The notes below the pieces were generated by a model, which was given only the letters and a program-made list of their open reading frames with translations, ran no database searches and was not told the origin of the DNA. 64,000 nt of DNA, from assembly GCF_003024675.1 (NCBI RefSeq), contig NZ_PYLP01000003.1, positions 186,301-250,300 of the forward strand. Reading direction: 5' to 3'. Every line of letters starts with the position of its first letter. Positions within the stretch are counted from its first letter, which is position 1. The translations under genes and the position numbers were made by a program. This DNA is from Faecalibacillus faecis. GTDB lineage: Bacteria > Bacillota_I > Bacilli_A > Erysipelotrichales > Coprobacillaceae. Shown piece by piece: positions 19,459 to 29,818 of this stretch.

Positions 19459-21366
19459 AATGAAAGAAATTACACAATATTAAAATATTTAAAAGAGAAC
19501 GGCGAATATGTGACTTCAGAAAATCTAAGTGCGTTATGTAATGTAAGTACCAAAACAATATTAAAAGACATTAAATTAATAAATGAAGACATGAAATCAA
19601 CAAAGAATTATATTGATGTCAAAACATCTCAAGGATTAAAATTAGTTATTAATAATGTTGATGAATTTATTAATTTATGTAATTCCTATCGCTCTTTACA
19701 AGATTCTTTTGTTTTTAGTGTTAATGAAAGAGAAGATTGGATTCAAAAATATTTGATAGAGTCTAATGATTGGGTTAAATCAGAAACATTATGTGAAATG
19801 CTATTTGTTTCTGCTTCTGTATTATCGCAAAATCTAAAGGGAATTAGAAAATCACTGTCAAAATATGATTTAAAATTAGTACAAAAACCACATTATGGAA
19901 TGAGAGTAGAAGGAAGAGAATTTAACAAGAGATTATGCTTAGCAGCAATATATATTTCTTATATTGATCAACGCGATGATTTTCCAGGAAATCAGTTTAA
20001 TTCTAATGATTTGTTAATGATTCAAAATATTAGTCAAATTCTTGAAAATGTAATGGTCAAATATCAAATTTCAATGTCAGAAGTATCTGTTCAAAACTTT
20101 ATTATTGTTATTTTTGTATCATTAAAAAGAATTAAACAAGGTATTTTATTGAAAGCTACAGAAGAAATGATTATTGATATTTCTCGTTGGACTGATAGTG
20201 TTGTTGCTGTAGAATTAGCAAAACAAATTCATAAACACTTAGGAATTGAGATGAGTGATCAAGAAATTGTGTCTCTTTCAATACATTTAGCATCAAAGAG
20301 AATTATTAGAAATTTTGATGAAAGTATTCATCGTATTATCAAAGATTTTGATGTTAATCAAATTGTAAATACTATGTTAGTTAATATTCAATCACAATGG
20401 CACATTGATTTTTCTAATGATAATGAATTAAGAGATTACTTACTTTTACATCTTATTCCATTAGAGGTTCGTTCAAGATATAATGTAGTTCTTCGTAATC
20501 CGCTTATTGATAAAATAAAACAACAAAATATATTGGCTTATCAATTAGCTGTTGCTGCATGTAGTCATCTTGTAGATTATCATAGAAATAATTTAAGTGA
20601 TGAGGAAATAGGATATATCGCGTTACATTTAGAACTTGCTCTTCTTAGAAAGAAAATAAAAGATAAAAAGAACATTCTTGTAATGTGCGGTGTAGGAAGA
20701 GGAACATCAAGTACTTTAGCGTATCAGATAAAGGAAATGTACGGAAAATTTATAAATGAAATTCAAACGGTTGATTATATTGGAATTAAAAGTTATGATT
20801 TTGAAGATGTTGATTTTCTTATAACGAGCACACCGATAAAAAATAAGTTGCCTATACCAGTAATAGAAGTTAATTATTTTTTAAATAATAATGATAAAAA
20901 AAGAATACTCTCCTTTTTGGATGATCAAGATAGTTTTCATATGCAAGAAGTAATTAAGAGGAATTTAATAATAAAAAATATTAATGAAGAAACAAAGGAA
21001 GGAGTTCTTTCTTATATTATAAAAAATACTTTAGGAAATGAAAGTATTTCAAAAAATTTGATTGAAGAGGATTGTATAGGAAACTATGAATTAGAAAATA
21101 TGCTCGCCATCTTATCTTGTTGTGTTGATGAACCAAAGACAAAAATTATTATAGGTATTTTATCAAAACCTATTTTATGGAATAAGAAAAAAGTACAACT
21201 TGTTATTATACCGCTTATTGGTAAAAATATAGGGATAAAAATCTTAGATTTATATAAGGAGCTTTCTTATTTTGCGGATAATTCTAACTATATAAAAAGA
21301 ATTATAAAAAAACAAGACCAAGAAGAAATTATAAAAATATTTAATGATATTGAATTGAAAATATAG
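19456..21366 (+). CDS. PRD-containing transcriptional activator, LicR/MtlR type
   Basis: A PTS-controlled regulator of 636 residues. In order: HTH domain (about 1-60), second HTH (about 90-160), two PRD domains (about 180-400, with conserved His such as SLSIHLASKR and IALHLELAL), an EIIB-like domain with Cys in VMCGVGRGTS (about 420-500) and a degenerate EIIA-like C-terminus. The EIIA phosphoacceptor His expected in a PHG-type loop is not seen; LAILSCCVDEP stands there instead. It precedes the PTS IIC and glucosidase genes and probably activates them. The message appears leaderless. Confidence 0.9.
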   Translation: MNERNYTILKYLKENGEYVTSENLSALCNVSTKTILKDIKLINEDMKSTKNYIDVKTSQGLKLVINNVDEFINLCNSYRSLQDSFVFSVNEREDWIQKYLIESNDWVKSETLCEMLFVSASVLSQNLKGIRKSLSKYDLKLVQKPHYGMRVEGREFNKRLCLAAIYISYIDQRDDFPGNQFNSNDLLMIQNISQILENVMVKYQISMSEVSVQNFIIVIFVSLKRIKQGILLKATEEMIIDISRWTDSVVAVELAKQIHKHLGIEMSDQEIVSLSIHLASKRIIRNFDESIHRIIKDFDVNQIVNTMLVNIQSQWHIDFSNDNELRDYLLLHLIPLEVRSRYNVVLRNPLIDKIKQQNILAYQLAVAACSHLVDYHRNNLSDEEIGYIALHLELALLRKKIKDKKNILVMCGVGRGTSSTLAYQIKEMYGKFINEIQTVDYIGIKSYDFEDVDFLITSTPIKNKLPIPVIEVNYFLNNNDKKRILSFLDDQDSFHMQEVIKRNLIIKNINEETKEGVLSYIIKNTLGNESISKNLIEEDCIGNYELENMLAILSCCVDEPKTKIIIGILSKPILWNKKKVQLVIIPLIGKNIGIKILDLYKELSYFADNSNYIKRIIKKQDQEEIIKIFNDIELKI

Positions 21367-21399
21367 AAAAAGAATTGGTAATTTATCAATTCTTTTTCT
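21365..21399 (+). terminator. Terminator after the PRD regulator
   Basis: AGAAAAAGAATTG and CAATTCTTTTTCT form a perfect 13-bp stem starting at the stop codon. Confidence 0.85.
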
Positions 21400-21412
21400 G
21401 TATTTTGAAAAG

Positions 21413-21454
21413 TTCCACAATAAAATGGAATTTATATACATTGAGTTCTATAAT
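21413..21454 (+). promoter_or_regulatory. Activator-type promoter of second PTS operon
   Basis: TATAAT (21449-21454) has no good -35 partner; instead the inverted repeat TTCCA (21413-21417) and TGGAA (21426-21430) covers that place. This fits activation by the PRD regulator encoded just upstream. The assignment of the site to that regulator is inference. Confidence 0.5.
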
Positions 21455-21538
21455 AGAGGTTTTATAATTACATATGAAAGATATAGATAGATCTGCAGAA
21501 ATAAATTCTTATATTTTTTAGAGAGAGAGGAAATAAAA

Positions 21539-22825
21539 ATGAAAGATAAATTACAAAATGTTTTGTTATCAATAAGCTCAAAAGTCGAAACAAATAAATA
21601 TCTTGGTTCGATTAAAGAAGCATTTACGATGTTTGTACCGTTTATTATTGTTGGTTCATTTGGTAGTATGTTAAATATATTAGTATCTGGAGCTAATGGC
21701 TTGGCACAATGGGTTCCATGGTTATCAAATTTATCTCCAGCATTTACAGCGATAAATTTTGTGACTATTTCTTGTATGTCATTACCAATTGCATTTTTAA
21801 TTGGTTATAAACTTGCTGAAAAAGAAAACTTACCACAATTAGAAAGTGGGTTAATTGGATTATTAAGTTATTTAGCTGTATGTCCAAATACAATAAGTAC
21901 AGTGGTCGAAGGTTTAAAAGATCCAGTTGTGGTCAATGGATTAGGTGCAGGTGTTATTGGAGCACAAGGACTATTTGTTTCAATGATTATGTCAATGGTT
22001 GCTGTAAAATTTTTTGGATTATTGACTAACATTGATGCTTTTAAAATTAAAATGCCAGATTCGGTTCCAACAGGAATTGCTCGTTCATTTAATATTTTAA
22101 TCCCTATTTTCATTATTATTACTGCATTTTCAGTTGGGGGATGTTTATTTAATACATTCACTGGTAATTATTTAAATGTTTGGATTTACAATATTATTCA
22201 ACTTCCGTTACAAGCGTTAGCAAATACAACAGGTGGTATTCTTGTTCTTGCATTAGTAAATCAATTATTCTGGTTTTTAGGTATTCATGGTGGTATGGTT
22301 ATTGAAGGAGTTAGAGGTCCTTTATCTGCTGCTGGACTTGCAGAAAACATTTCTGCTGTACAAGCTGGAGGAGTTGCAACAAATATTTTAACAAGAGGTT
22401 TTTGGACTAGTTTCGTTGTTGTTGGTGGAGGAGGAATTACTCTATCATTATTAATAGCAATTTTCATTTTTTCAAAACGTGAAGATCATAAATCTATTGC
22501 AAAATTTTCATTAATTCCTGGTATTTGTGGTATTAATGAACCAGTAGTTTTCGGTTTACCTTTAGTATTAAATCCAATCTTTGCAATTCCATTTATACTT
22601 AATTCAGTTATTGCAGCATTTATTGCTGTAGTTGCTACAAATATAGGGTTTTTAACTTGTGGAGTACTTGATTGTCCACCAGGGTTACCAGTATTTGTAA
22701 CAGGATTTATTAGCTATGGAATTCATGGAATTATTGTTCAAGCTATTATTTTAATTGTTACATTTATTATTTGGGTTCCATTTGTTTTGATGTCTAATAA
22801 ACAAGTCAAACTTGAACAAAAATAA
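21539..22825 (+). CDS. PTS sugar transporter IIC, lactose/cellobiose family
   Basis: A 428-residue membrane permease, paralogous to the IIC at 5294. Family loops KIKMPDSVPTGIARSF, FWFLGIHGGM and CGINEPVVFGLPLVLNP are present. It lies between a PRD activator and a 6-phospho-beta-glucosidase, so it imports a beta-glucoside. No IIA or IIB gene accompanies it. The regulator carries the EII-like domains of the locus, but those are normally regulatory rather than catalytic. Confidence 0.93.
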   Translation: MKDKLQNVLLSISSKVETNKYLGSIKEAFTMFVPFIIVGSFGSMLNILVSGANGLAQWVPWLSNLSPAFTAINFVTISCMSLPIAFLIGYKLAEKENLPQLESGLIGLLSYLAVCPNTISTVVEGLKDPVVVNGLGAGVIGAQGLFVSMIMSMVAVKFFGLLTNIDAFKIKMPDSVPTGIARSFNILIPIFIIITAFSVGGCLFNTFTGNYLNVWIYNIIQLPLQALANTTGGILVLALVNQLFWFLGIHGGMVIEGVRGPLSAAGLAENISAVQAGGVATNILTRGFWTSFVVVGGGGITLSLLIAIFIFSKREDHKSIAKFSLIPGICGINEPVVFGLPLVLNPIFAIPFILNSVIAAFIAVVATNIGFLTCGVLDCPPGLPVFVTGFISYGIHGIIVQAIILIVTFIIWVPFVLMSNKQVKLEQK

Positions 22826-22882
22826 AATAGTTTGTTCTTTAAAAATTGTTTAATTAATGTAAAACGAAGAAGGAGTAAATGA

Positions 22883-24388
<1,506 letters not shown>

Positions 24389-24785
24389 GGTATATTTCCT
24401 TCCTTATAAAAATTTATATACCTTATGTTATTTTGAACTCATTTATCAATAATATAAAAGAAGAAAAAATAAAGCGATTGTGATTATATAAAAGCTGAAA
24501 GCAAAACCAATAAATAAGTTGGACATGAAAAAATTAAGAAGAGCACTAATAAACCTAGATAAATAGGAATTGTTGGTGCCTTTTAATTTGATGATTTATT
24601 AGTGAAAATGAATTTTTTAACTTTTGATAAGGGGATATAAAAGAAGTTGACGGTGGTAATAAGCGATATATAATTATTTTTGTAGAGTAGGTTCGAAAAC
24701 TTAGAGAGAAATAAGTGATAATTTTGGTATAAAAAAAATGTGAATGATGTAATGCTATTTTAAAACAAAAGGCACACAAAAAAGT
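24389..24785. other. AT-rich gap without an intact gene
   Basis: No complete gene, RNA or clear terminator with a T run is visible here. On the minus strand around 24447-24560 a short hydrophobic reading (SNLFIGFAFSFYIITIALFF) suggests the end of a decayed membrane protein, perhaps a transporter that once accompanied the M20 peptidase relic. Support is weak. Confidence 0.3.
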
Positions 24786-25243
24786 GCGCAAGAAAAAATA
24801 GAATTAAGTGCAATTTTACAAGGAACACTACGAACAAATAATGTTTCAACAAGAGAAAATTTATTAAGTCGTATGAAGGAAGTATGTCATAAAATTGCAG
24901 ATACCTATCGTGGAACAGTTGAAATTGAAATGGTTTCAACAGTACCATCGCTTATGTGTGATCCGCAGCTAACTTTAGAAATGGCAGAATATATGTCACA
25001 AATAGGAATTGAAGGATTAAAAGGAATACCTAATAGTACAGCTATTGCATCAGAAGATTTTGCTATTATTGCTGAAAAATACCGACAGCTTATATGCTTT
25101 TAAATGCTGGATTTATGGATGAACGTGGCGATTATCCTTTACACCAATCTAATGTACAGTTTGATGAAAAAGTTTGTGTAATTGGTGCTGCATGTTTTTT
25201 TGAAAGGTATTTATTATGTGTTGTTTCGAAAAAATGTTTATAA
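24786..25243 (+). pseudogene. M20-family amidohydrolase remnant
   Basis: The reading from 24786 gives IELSAILQGTLRTNN, SLMCDPQLTLEMAEYM and STAIASEDFAIIAEKY, all typical of the C-terminal half of M20 peptidases and amidohydrolases. A frame change near 25085 is needed to continue into AYMLLNAGFMDERGDYPLHQ, ending at TAA 25241. The N-terminal metal-binding half is missing. It is a non-functional relic. Confidence 0.75.
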
Positions 25244-25246
25244 CCA

Positions 25247-25294
25247 CTTTACAATCTTGCTAATATTAAATATAATATTAGCGAGATTGTAAAG
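25247..25294. promoter_or_regulatory. AbiEi operator, long inverted repeat
   Basis: Two 22-bp arms (25247-25268 and 25273-25294) are inverted copies with one mismatch, around four bases. Each arm begins or ends with the CTTTACAATCT-type sequence. The repeat ends 18 bp before the antitoxin start. AbiEi antitoxins are known to repress their own promoter by binding inverted repeats, so this is the likely operator. Confidence 0.75.
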
Positions 25295-25312
25295 TAAAGG
25301 GGGGCGATATTT

Positions 25313-25891
25313 ATGAACAAAATTGATGGATATATAGATAGTGGTATTTTAATTGTTAAAAACGTAAAAAAAAGAGATGTTTCAAGACAAGCAATTTATG
25401 ATTATATAAAAATAAATCATATGGAAAAAATTGGACCGGGAATGTATATCACCCAAGAAACTTTAGAAGATGAATCATATACTTTGTCATTACGTTGCCC
25501 TAGAGGAATCATCTCACATGATGATGCTTTATATTATTATGGTTTAGTAGATCGTGAACCACTTGTTCATACAATGACGATTTACACTGGTTATAATCCT
25601 TCATCGTTAACTAATTCAGGATATAAAATTTATACTGTAAAAAAAGATTTATTAGATTTAGGGAAAACAACGGTAATTAATAATTTTGGACACACAGTCC
25701 CTATGTATGATTTAGAAAGAACGATATGTGATTTGGTAAGGAGTAGAAGTAATTTTGAAATTCAAGATTTTAATTCGGTGCTCAAAACATATGTTAGTAA
25801 AAAAGATAAAGATTTAAATAAATTGATGGAATATGCTAAAGCTTTTAGAATTGATAAAATAGTTCGACAATATATGGAGGTACTTTTGTAA
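25313..25891 (+). CDS. abiEi: AbiEi antitoxin of a type IV toxin-antitoxin system
   Basis: A 192-residue protein with an N-terminal winged helix (NVKKRDVSRQAIYDYIK) and the AbiEi core (RGIISHDDALYYYGL, YDLERTICDLVRSR). It counteracts the partner nucleotidyltransferase and represses the operon through the palindrome upstream. An AAGGGGGG site lies 8 bases before the ATG. Its stop codon overlaps the toxin start. The antitoxin is intact while the toxin gene is broken. Confidence 0.88.
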   Translation: MNKIDGYIDSGILIVKNVKKRDVSRQAIYDYIKINHMEKIGPGMYITQETLEDESYTLSLRCPRGIISHDDALYYYGLVDREPLVHTMTIYTGYNPSSLTNSGYKIYTVKKDLLDLGKTTVINNFGHTVPMYDLERTICDLVRSRSNFEIQDFNSVLKTYVSKKDKDLNKLMEYAKAFRIDKIVRQYMEVLL

Positions 25892-26728
25892 TGTATCTAT
25901 CATCAGCACAAATAAAAGGAAAAATAAAAAATATAGCTAAGCAGAATCATTCAGATCCAATTACCTTATTACGTATATACATGATGGAAAGATTTTTAGA
26001 GAGAATTGCTTTTTCAAAATATAGAGATTGTTTTATTGTAAAAGGAGGAATCCTTGTTACATCTATGATTGGTATTTCACTGCGTTCTACTATGGATATT
26101 GATACTACTATTAGGAATTTTAATTTGAATGAAGAAAAAATATATGAAATTATTACGGAAATAAAAGATATTAAATTAGAAGATAATATCGAATTTGAAT
26201 TACTAGAAATATCAAATATCATGGATAATATGGATTATCCGGGGATACGTATACACATGAATGCTAGGCTAGAAAGAATAGTGGTACCAATTAAAATTGA
26301 TATTTCTACAGGAGATGTTATTACACCTAAGGAAATTGTTTACCATTATCCTCTTTTGCTTGAAAATAGAACAATTAATTTATGGTCATATAATTTAGAA
26401 ACTTTACTTGCTGAAAAATTACAAACAATTCTATCTAGAAGTATATTGAATACAAGAATGAGAGATTTTTATGATGTCACAATTTTATACAACCATTATA
26501 AAGATAGCATTTGATAAAACTTGTGAAAAGAGAAATACGAAAAATTTATTATTAGAATATAATGTTATACTAGCAAATATTGCTACAGATGCAACAATGC
26601 ACAAATTATGGAAAAGTTATTGTAAGAAATATAACTATGCGAAGTCGATTCAGTTTACAGATAATATAGAGATTCTTTATAAAATAATTGAACAAATGAA
26701 TAAAATTAAAATATATCAATCTTCTTAA
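25891..26728 (+). pseudogene. abiEii: AbiEii nucleotidyltransferase toxin, frameshifted
   Basis: The first frame (25891-26514) encodes a nucleotidyltransferase with KGGILVTSMIG (GG at residues 52-53) and TMDIDTT (Asp69, Asp71), the signature of the AbiEii/DUF1814 fold, and runs to MRDFYDVTILYNHYKDS. It then stops. The expected C-terminal sequence continues in another frame from about 26495 (FDKTCEKRNTKN to YAKSIQFTDN) to 26728. One indel near 26495-26514 separates the two. A truncated 207-residue product keeps the catalytic core but would lack the C-terminal third. It is probably inactive. Confidence 0.8.
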
Positions 26729-26811
26729 AAATCCTTTTTTAAATCTATCTTGACATAAACCAAGCTTTAGGGTTTACAATAAATGTAGGTTAATTTAGGG
26801 AGGATAAAAGG

Positions 26812-27930
26812 ATGGAATATAGTAAGATTGATAAACTTAATGTCAATCCTTCATTATTAGGATTTGGCTGTATGCGTTTTCCTAAAAAGGAAGATGGCAC
26901 CATTGATGAAGTAGAAGCAGAAAGAATGTTAGATCATGCTATTGAAAGTGGTGTGACTTATATTGATACAGCTTATCCTTATCATGATGGCGAAAGCGAA
27001 CCATTTGTAGGTAGAGTTTTAAAGAAATATAAAAGAGAAGATTTTTATCTTGCGACAAAGTTACCAATTTTTAAAATTGATTCATTGGAACAAGCAAAAG
27101 AAATCTTTGAAGAACAAATGAAAAGACTTGATGTCGATTATGTTGATTTCTATTTATTACATTCTTTAAATAAAGATACATGGAAAAAAGTCATTGATTT
27201 AAATATCATTCCTTATTGTGAAGAATTAAAGAAACAAGGAAGAATTAAAAATTTTGGTTTTTCATTCCATGATGATTATGAAGTCTTTGAAGAAATCATT
27301 AATTATCGTGATTGGGATTTCTGCCAAATTCAATTAAATTACATTGATACCGATATCCAAGCAGGAATGAAAGGATACAAACTTACAGAAGAAAAGAATG
27401 TACCATTAGTTATTATGGAACCTATTAAAGGCGGAGCTCTTGCTAGCCTTTCAGATGATATTGAACAAGTCTTTACTGACTATAATCCAAATGTTAGCAT
27501 TTCAAGTTGGGCTTTACGTTTTGTAGCTTCACTTCCAAATGTTAAAGTTGTTTTAAGTGGTATGTCAACTTATGCTCAAGTAGAAGATAACTTAGCTACT
27601 TTTAAAGATTTTAAACCATTAGATCAAGATGAAGAAAAACTTGTAGAAAAAGTAGCTGATATGATTAAAGCGAAAACTAAAAATGGATGTACAGGATGTC
27701 GATATTGTATGCCTTGTCCATTTGGTATTGATATTCCAGGTAACTTCAAGTTATGGAATGAATACGGTATGTTAGGTCTTAAAGATACAGCTAAAAGACG
27801 TTATACAAATCTAGGAGATGCACAAGCTGAATTTTGTAAGAAATGTGGTAAATGTGAAAAACTTTGTCCACAATCTATTAAAATCAGAGAAGATTTACAA
27901 CGTGTCGTTCAAGATATTAAAAATTTATAA
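26812..27930 (+). CDS. Aldo/keto reductase with C-terminal 4Fe-4S ferredoxin domain
   Basis: A 372-residue oxidoreductase. The AKR barrel (residues 1-280) shows GFGCMRFP, YIDTAYPYHDGESE, ATKLPIF and YFLLHSL-like elements. Two cysteine clusters follow: CTGCRYCMPCPFGIDIP and CKKCGKCEKLCPQSI, typical of the ferredoxin-linked AKR group of anaerobes. It stands alone between the AbiE locus and a terminator, with GGGAGGATAAAAGG before the ATG. It probably links carbonyl reduction to iron-sulphur electron flow; the substrate is unknown. Confidence 0.92.
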   Translation: MEYSKIDKLNVNPSLLGFGCMRFPKKEDGTIDEVEAERMLDHAIESGVTYIDTAYPYHDGESEPFVGRVLKKYKREDFYLATKLPIFKIDSLEQAKEIFEEQMKRLDVDYVDFYLLHSLNKDTWKKVIDLNIIPYCEELKKQGRIKNFGFSFHDDYEVFEEIINYRDWDFCQIQLNYIDTDIQAGMKGYKLTEEKNVPLVIMEPIKGGALASLSDDIEQVFTDYNPNVSISSWALRFVASLPNVKVVLSGMSTYAQVEDNLATFKDFKPLDQDEEKLVEKVADMIKAKTKNGCTGCRYCMPCPFGIDIPGNFKLWNEYGMLGLKDTAKRRYTNLGDAQAEFCKKCGKCEKLCPQSIKIREDLQRVVQDIKNL

Positions 27931-27932
27931 AA

Positions 27933-27966
27933 TGCAAGGTAAGCGAAAATCTTACCTTTTTTTGCA
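27933..27966 (+). terminator. Terminator after ferredoxin-type aldo/keto reductase
   Basis: TGCAAGGTAAG pairs with CTTACCTT and the following T run ends in TGCA, giving a strong stem and a U tract. Confidence 0.88.
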
Positions 27967-28003
27967 TAATTGAATATATTTTATATTAGATGATAATTAA
28001 ATT

Positions 28004-28141
28004 TACAAAAATAATGGAATAGATATTTAAAATATGTAGGAATGTAAATATAAAATATGATGGAATGATTTCTTAAAATGTGAAGGAGTAAAATCAAGAA
28101 ATATAAAGGGATGAAAGTATGAAATCTGATGGAATACATAA
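28004..28141. repeat. Degenerate tandem repeat, six units of exactly 23 bp
   Basis: The GG of the core GATGGAATG recurs at 28016, 28039, 28062, 28085, 28108 and 28131, exactly 23 bp apart each time. Units share the pattern AAAATATGATGGAATGAAAA with several substitutions each. The repeat is non-coding (23 is not a multiple of three) and lies between the 3' ends of convergent genes. There are no unique spacers, so it is not a CRISPR. Confidence 0.8.
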
Positions 28142-28149
28142 ATTAATAT

Positions 28150-28184
28150 AAAAAATCGGCCTACTCAATGAATAAGTCGATTCT
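28150..28184 (-). terminator. Terminator of the rfb operon
   Basis: On the minus strand, AATCGACTTATTC pairs imperfectly with GAGTAGGCCGATT and is followed by TTTTTAT, just after the rfbB stop codon. Confidence 0.65.
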
Positions 28185-28189
28185 AATAA

Positions 28190-29224
28190 TTATTCTTCAA
28201 CGCGTCCTTTATCTACATACATGTTTTGGAAATAATTTTTGTATTCACCAGAAATGATGTTTTCCCACCATTCTTTGTTATTTAAATACCAATCAATTGT
28301 TTGAGGAATACCTGTATCAAAAGTATATTTTGGTTTCCATCCTAATTCAGTTTCTAATTTAGTTGGATCGATTGCATATCTCATATCATGACCTTTTCTA
28401 TCAGATACAAATTTAATTAATGATTCAGGTTTACCTAAAGCTTTTAAGATTGTTTTTACAACTTCTAAGTTAGTTCTTTCGTTATGTCCACCAACATTAT
28501 AAACTTCACCAACACGACCTTTTCTAATGATTAAGTCGATAGCTACACAGTGATCATAGACATGTAACCAATCACGTACGTTTTCACCTGTACCGTATAC
28601 TGGTAATTCTTCATCATTTAATGCTCTAGAAATAATTAATGGAATTAATTTTTCTGGGAAATGGTAAGGACCATAGTTATTTGAACATCTAGAAATAGTT
28701 ACTGGTAATCCAAAAGTTCTATGATAAGCTAATACAAATAAGTCTGCAGAAGCTTTAGATGAACTATATGGACTAGATGTGTGTAATGGTGTTTCTTCAG
28801 TAAAGAATAAGTCTGGTCTATCTAATGGTAAATCACCATAAACTTCATCAGTAGATACTTGATGATATCTTTTAATACCAAATTCATTACATGCGTCTAA
28901 TAAAGTAGTTGTTCCCATAACATTTGTTTTAACAAAGATTTCAGGATCTTCAATACTTCTATCTACATGTGATTCAGCTGCAAAGTTAACAACAACATCA
29001 AATTTTTCTTTTTTGAATAAATCAAAGATAAATTCTCTATCAGCGATATCACCTTTAACGAATTTATAATTTGGTTTACCTTCAACTGGTTTACAAGTTT
29101 CTAAGTTACCTGCATAAGTTAATTTATCTAAGTTAACGATCATATCTTCTGGATATTTATTAACCATATAATGTACAAAGTTTCCACCAATGAAACCTGC
29201 ACCACCTGTTACTAAAATTTTCAT
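28190..29224 (-). CDS. rfbB: dTDP-glucose 4,6-dehydratase
   Basis: This enzyme converts dTDP-glucose to dTDP-4-keto-6-deoxyglucose in dTDP-rhamnose synthesis. It has 344 residues. The NAD motif GGAGFIGGNF is at the N-terminus, STDEVYGDL supplies the active-site Asp-Glu pair and YSSSKASADL the catalytic Tyr and Lys. It is the last gene of rfbA-rfbC-rfbB and starts immediately after the rfbC stop codon. The product feeds cell-wall polysaccharide synthesis. Confidence 0.97.
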   Translation of the reverse strand: MKILVTGGAGFIGGNFVHYMVNKYPEDMIVNLDKLTYAGNLETCKPVEGKPNYKFVKGDIADREFIFDLFKKEKFDVVVNFAAESHVDRSIEDPEIFVKTNVMGTTTLLDACNEFGIKRYHQVSTDEVYGDLPLDRPDLFFTEETPLHTSSPYSSSKASADLFVLAYHRTFGLPVTISRCSNNYGPYHFPEKLIPLIISRALNDEELPVYGTGENVRDWLHVYDHCVAIDLIIRKGRVGEVYNVGGHNERTNLEVVKTILKALGKPESLIKFVSDRKGHDMRYAIDPTKLETELGWKPKYTFDTGIPQTIDWYLNNKEWWENIISGEYKNYFQNMYVDKGRVEE

Positions 29225-29800
29225 TTATTTATCTCCTTCATATACAAATTGATTATTTGAATTTTCTAAAGTGGGACCTATTTGATCTTTTTCACTTAAA
29301 ACGGGTTCAATACCATTTAATAATGATCCCCAATCAACATTGGCTGTTGGATCATCATAACGCATACCACCTTCAGATTCTTTATTATACACATTATCCA
29401 CTTTATATCTAAACTCAACATCATCAGTTAAAGTTAAGAATCCATGGGCAAAACCTTGAGGGATAAAGAATTGACGATGATTTTCAGCACCTAATTCAAC
29501 AGAAACCCACTCACCAAATGTTGGACTTCCTTTTCTAATATCTACTGCAACATCGATAACTTTTCCTTTAGTACAAGATACTAATTTAGATTGTGCATAA
29601 GGTGGGTTTTGCCAATGTAAACCACGTAAAGTTCCTTTTTGTGCACTAAATGACATATTGTCTTGTACAAAATCAACGGTAATACCTAACTTTTCATATT
29701 TAGGTTTTGAATAAGTTTCTGTAAAATACCCACGGTGATCTCCAAAAACATCTGTTTCTACAATTAAAACACCTGGAATTTTTGTTTCAATAACTTTCAT
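29225..29800 (-). CDS. rfbC: dTDP-4-dehydrorhamnose 3,5-epimerase
   Basis: A 191-residue cupin-fold epimerase acting after RfbB in dTDP-L-rhamnose synthesis. Typical sequences are DHRGYFTETYSKPKY, FVQDNMSFSAQKGTLRGLHWQ and FIPQGFAHGFL, which include the catalytic His. It lies between rfbA and rfbB with almost no spacing. The reductase rfbD, needed for the last step, is not in the window. Confidence 0.97.
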   Translation of the reverse strand: MKVIETKIPGVLIVETDVFGDHRGYFTETYSKPKYEKLGITVDFVQDNMSFSAQKGTLRGLHWQNPPYAQSKLVSCTKGKVIDVAVDIRKGSPTFGEWVSVELGAENHRQFFIPQGFAHGFLTLTDDVEFRYKVDNVYNKESEGGMRYDDPTANVDWGSLLNGIEPVLSEKDQIGPTLENSNNQFVYEGDK

Positions 29801-29818
29801 TTTCTATACTTCCTTTTT

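Noticed and set aside
24447-24560. Minus-strand membrane protein gene
   Set aside because: Only a short hydrophobic stretch is readable, with frame changes and no start or ribosome site.
28004-28141. CRISPR-like array
   Set aside because: The 23-bp units are contiguous with no unique spacers, units differ strongly, and no cas genes are present.
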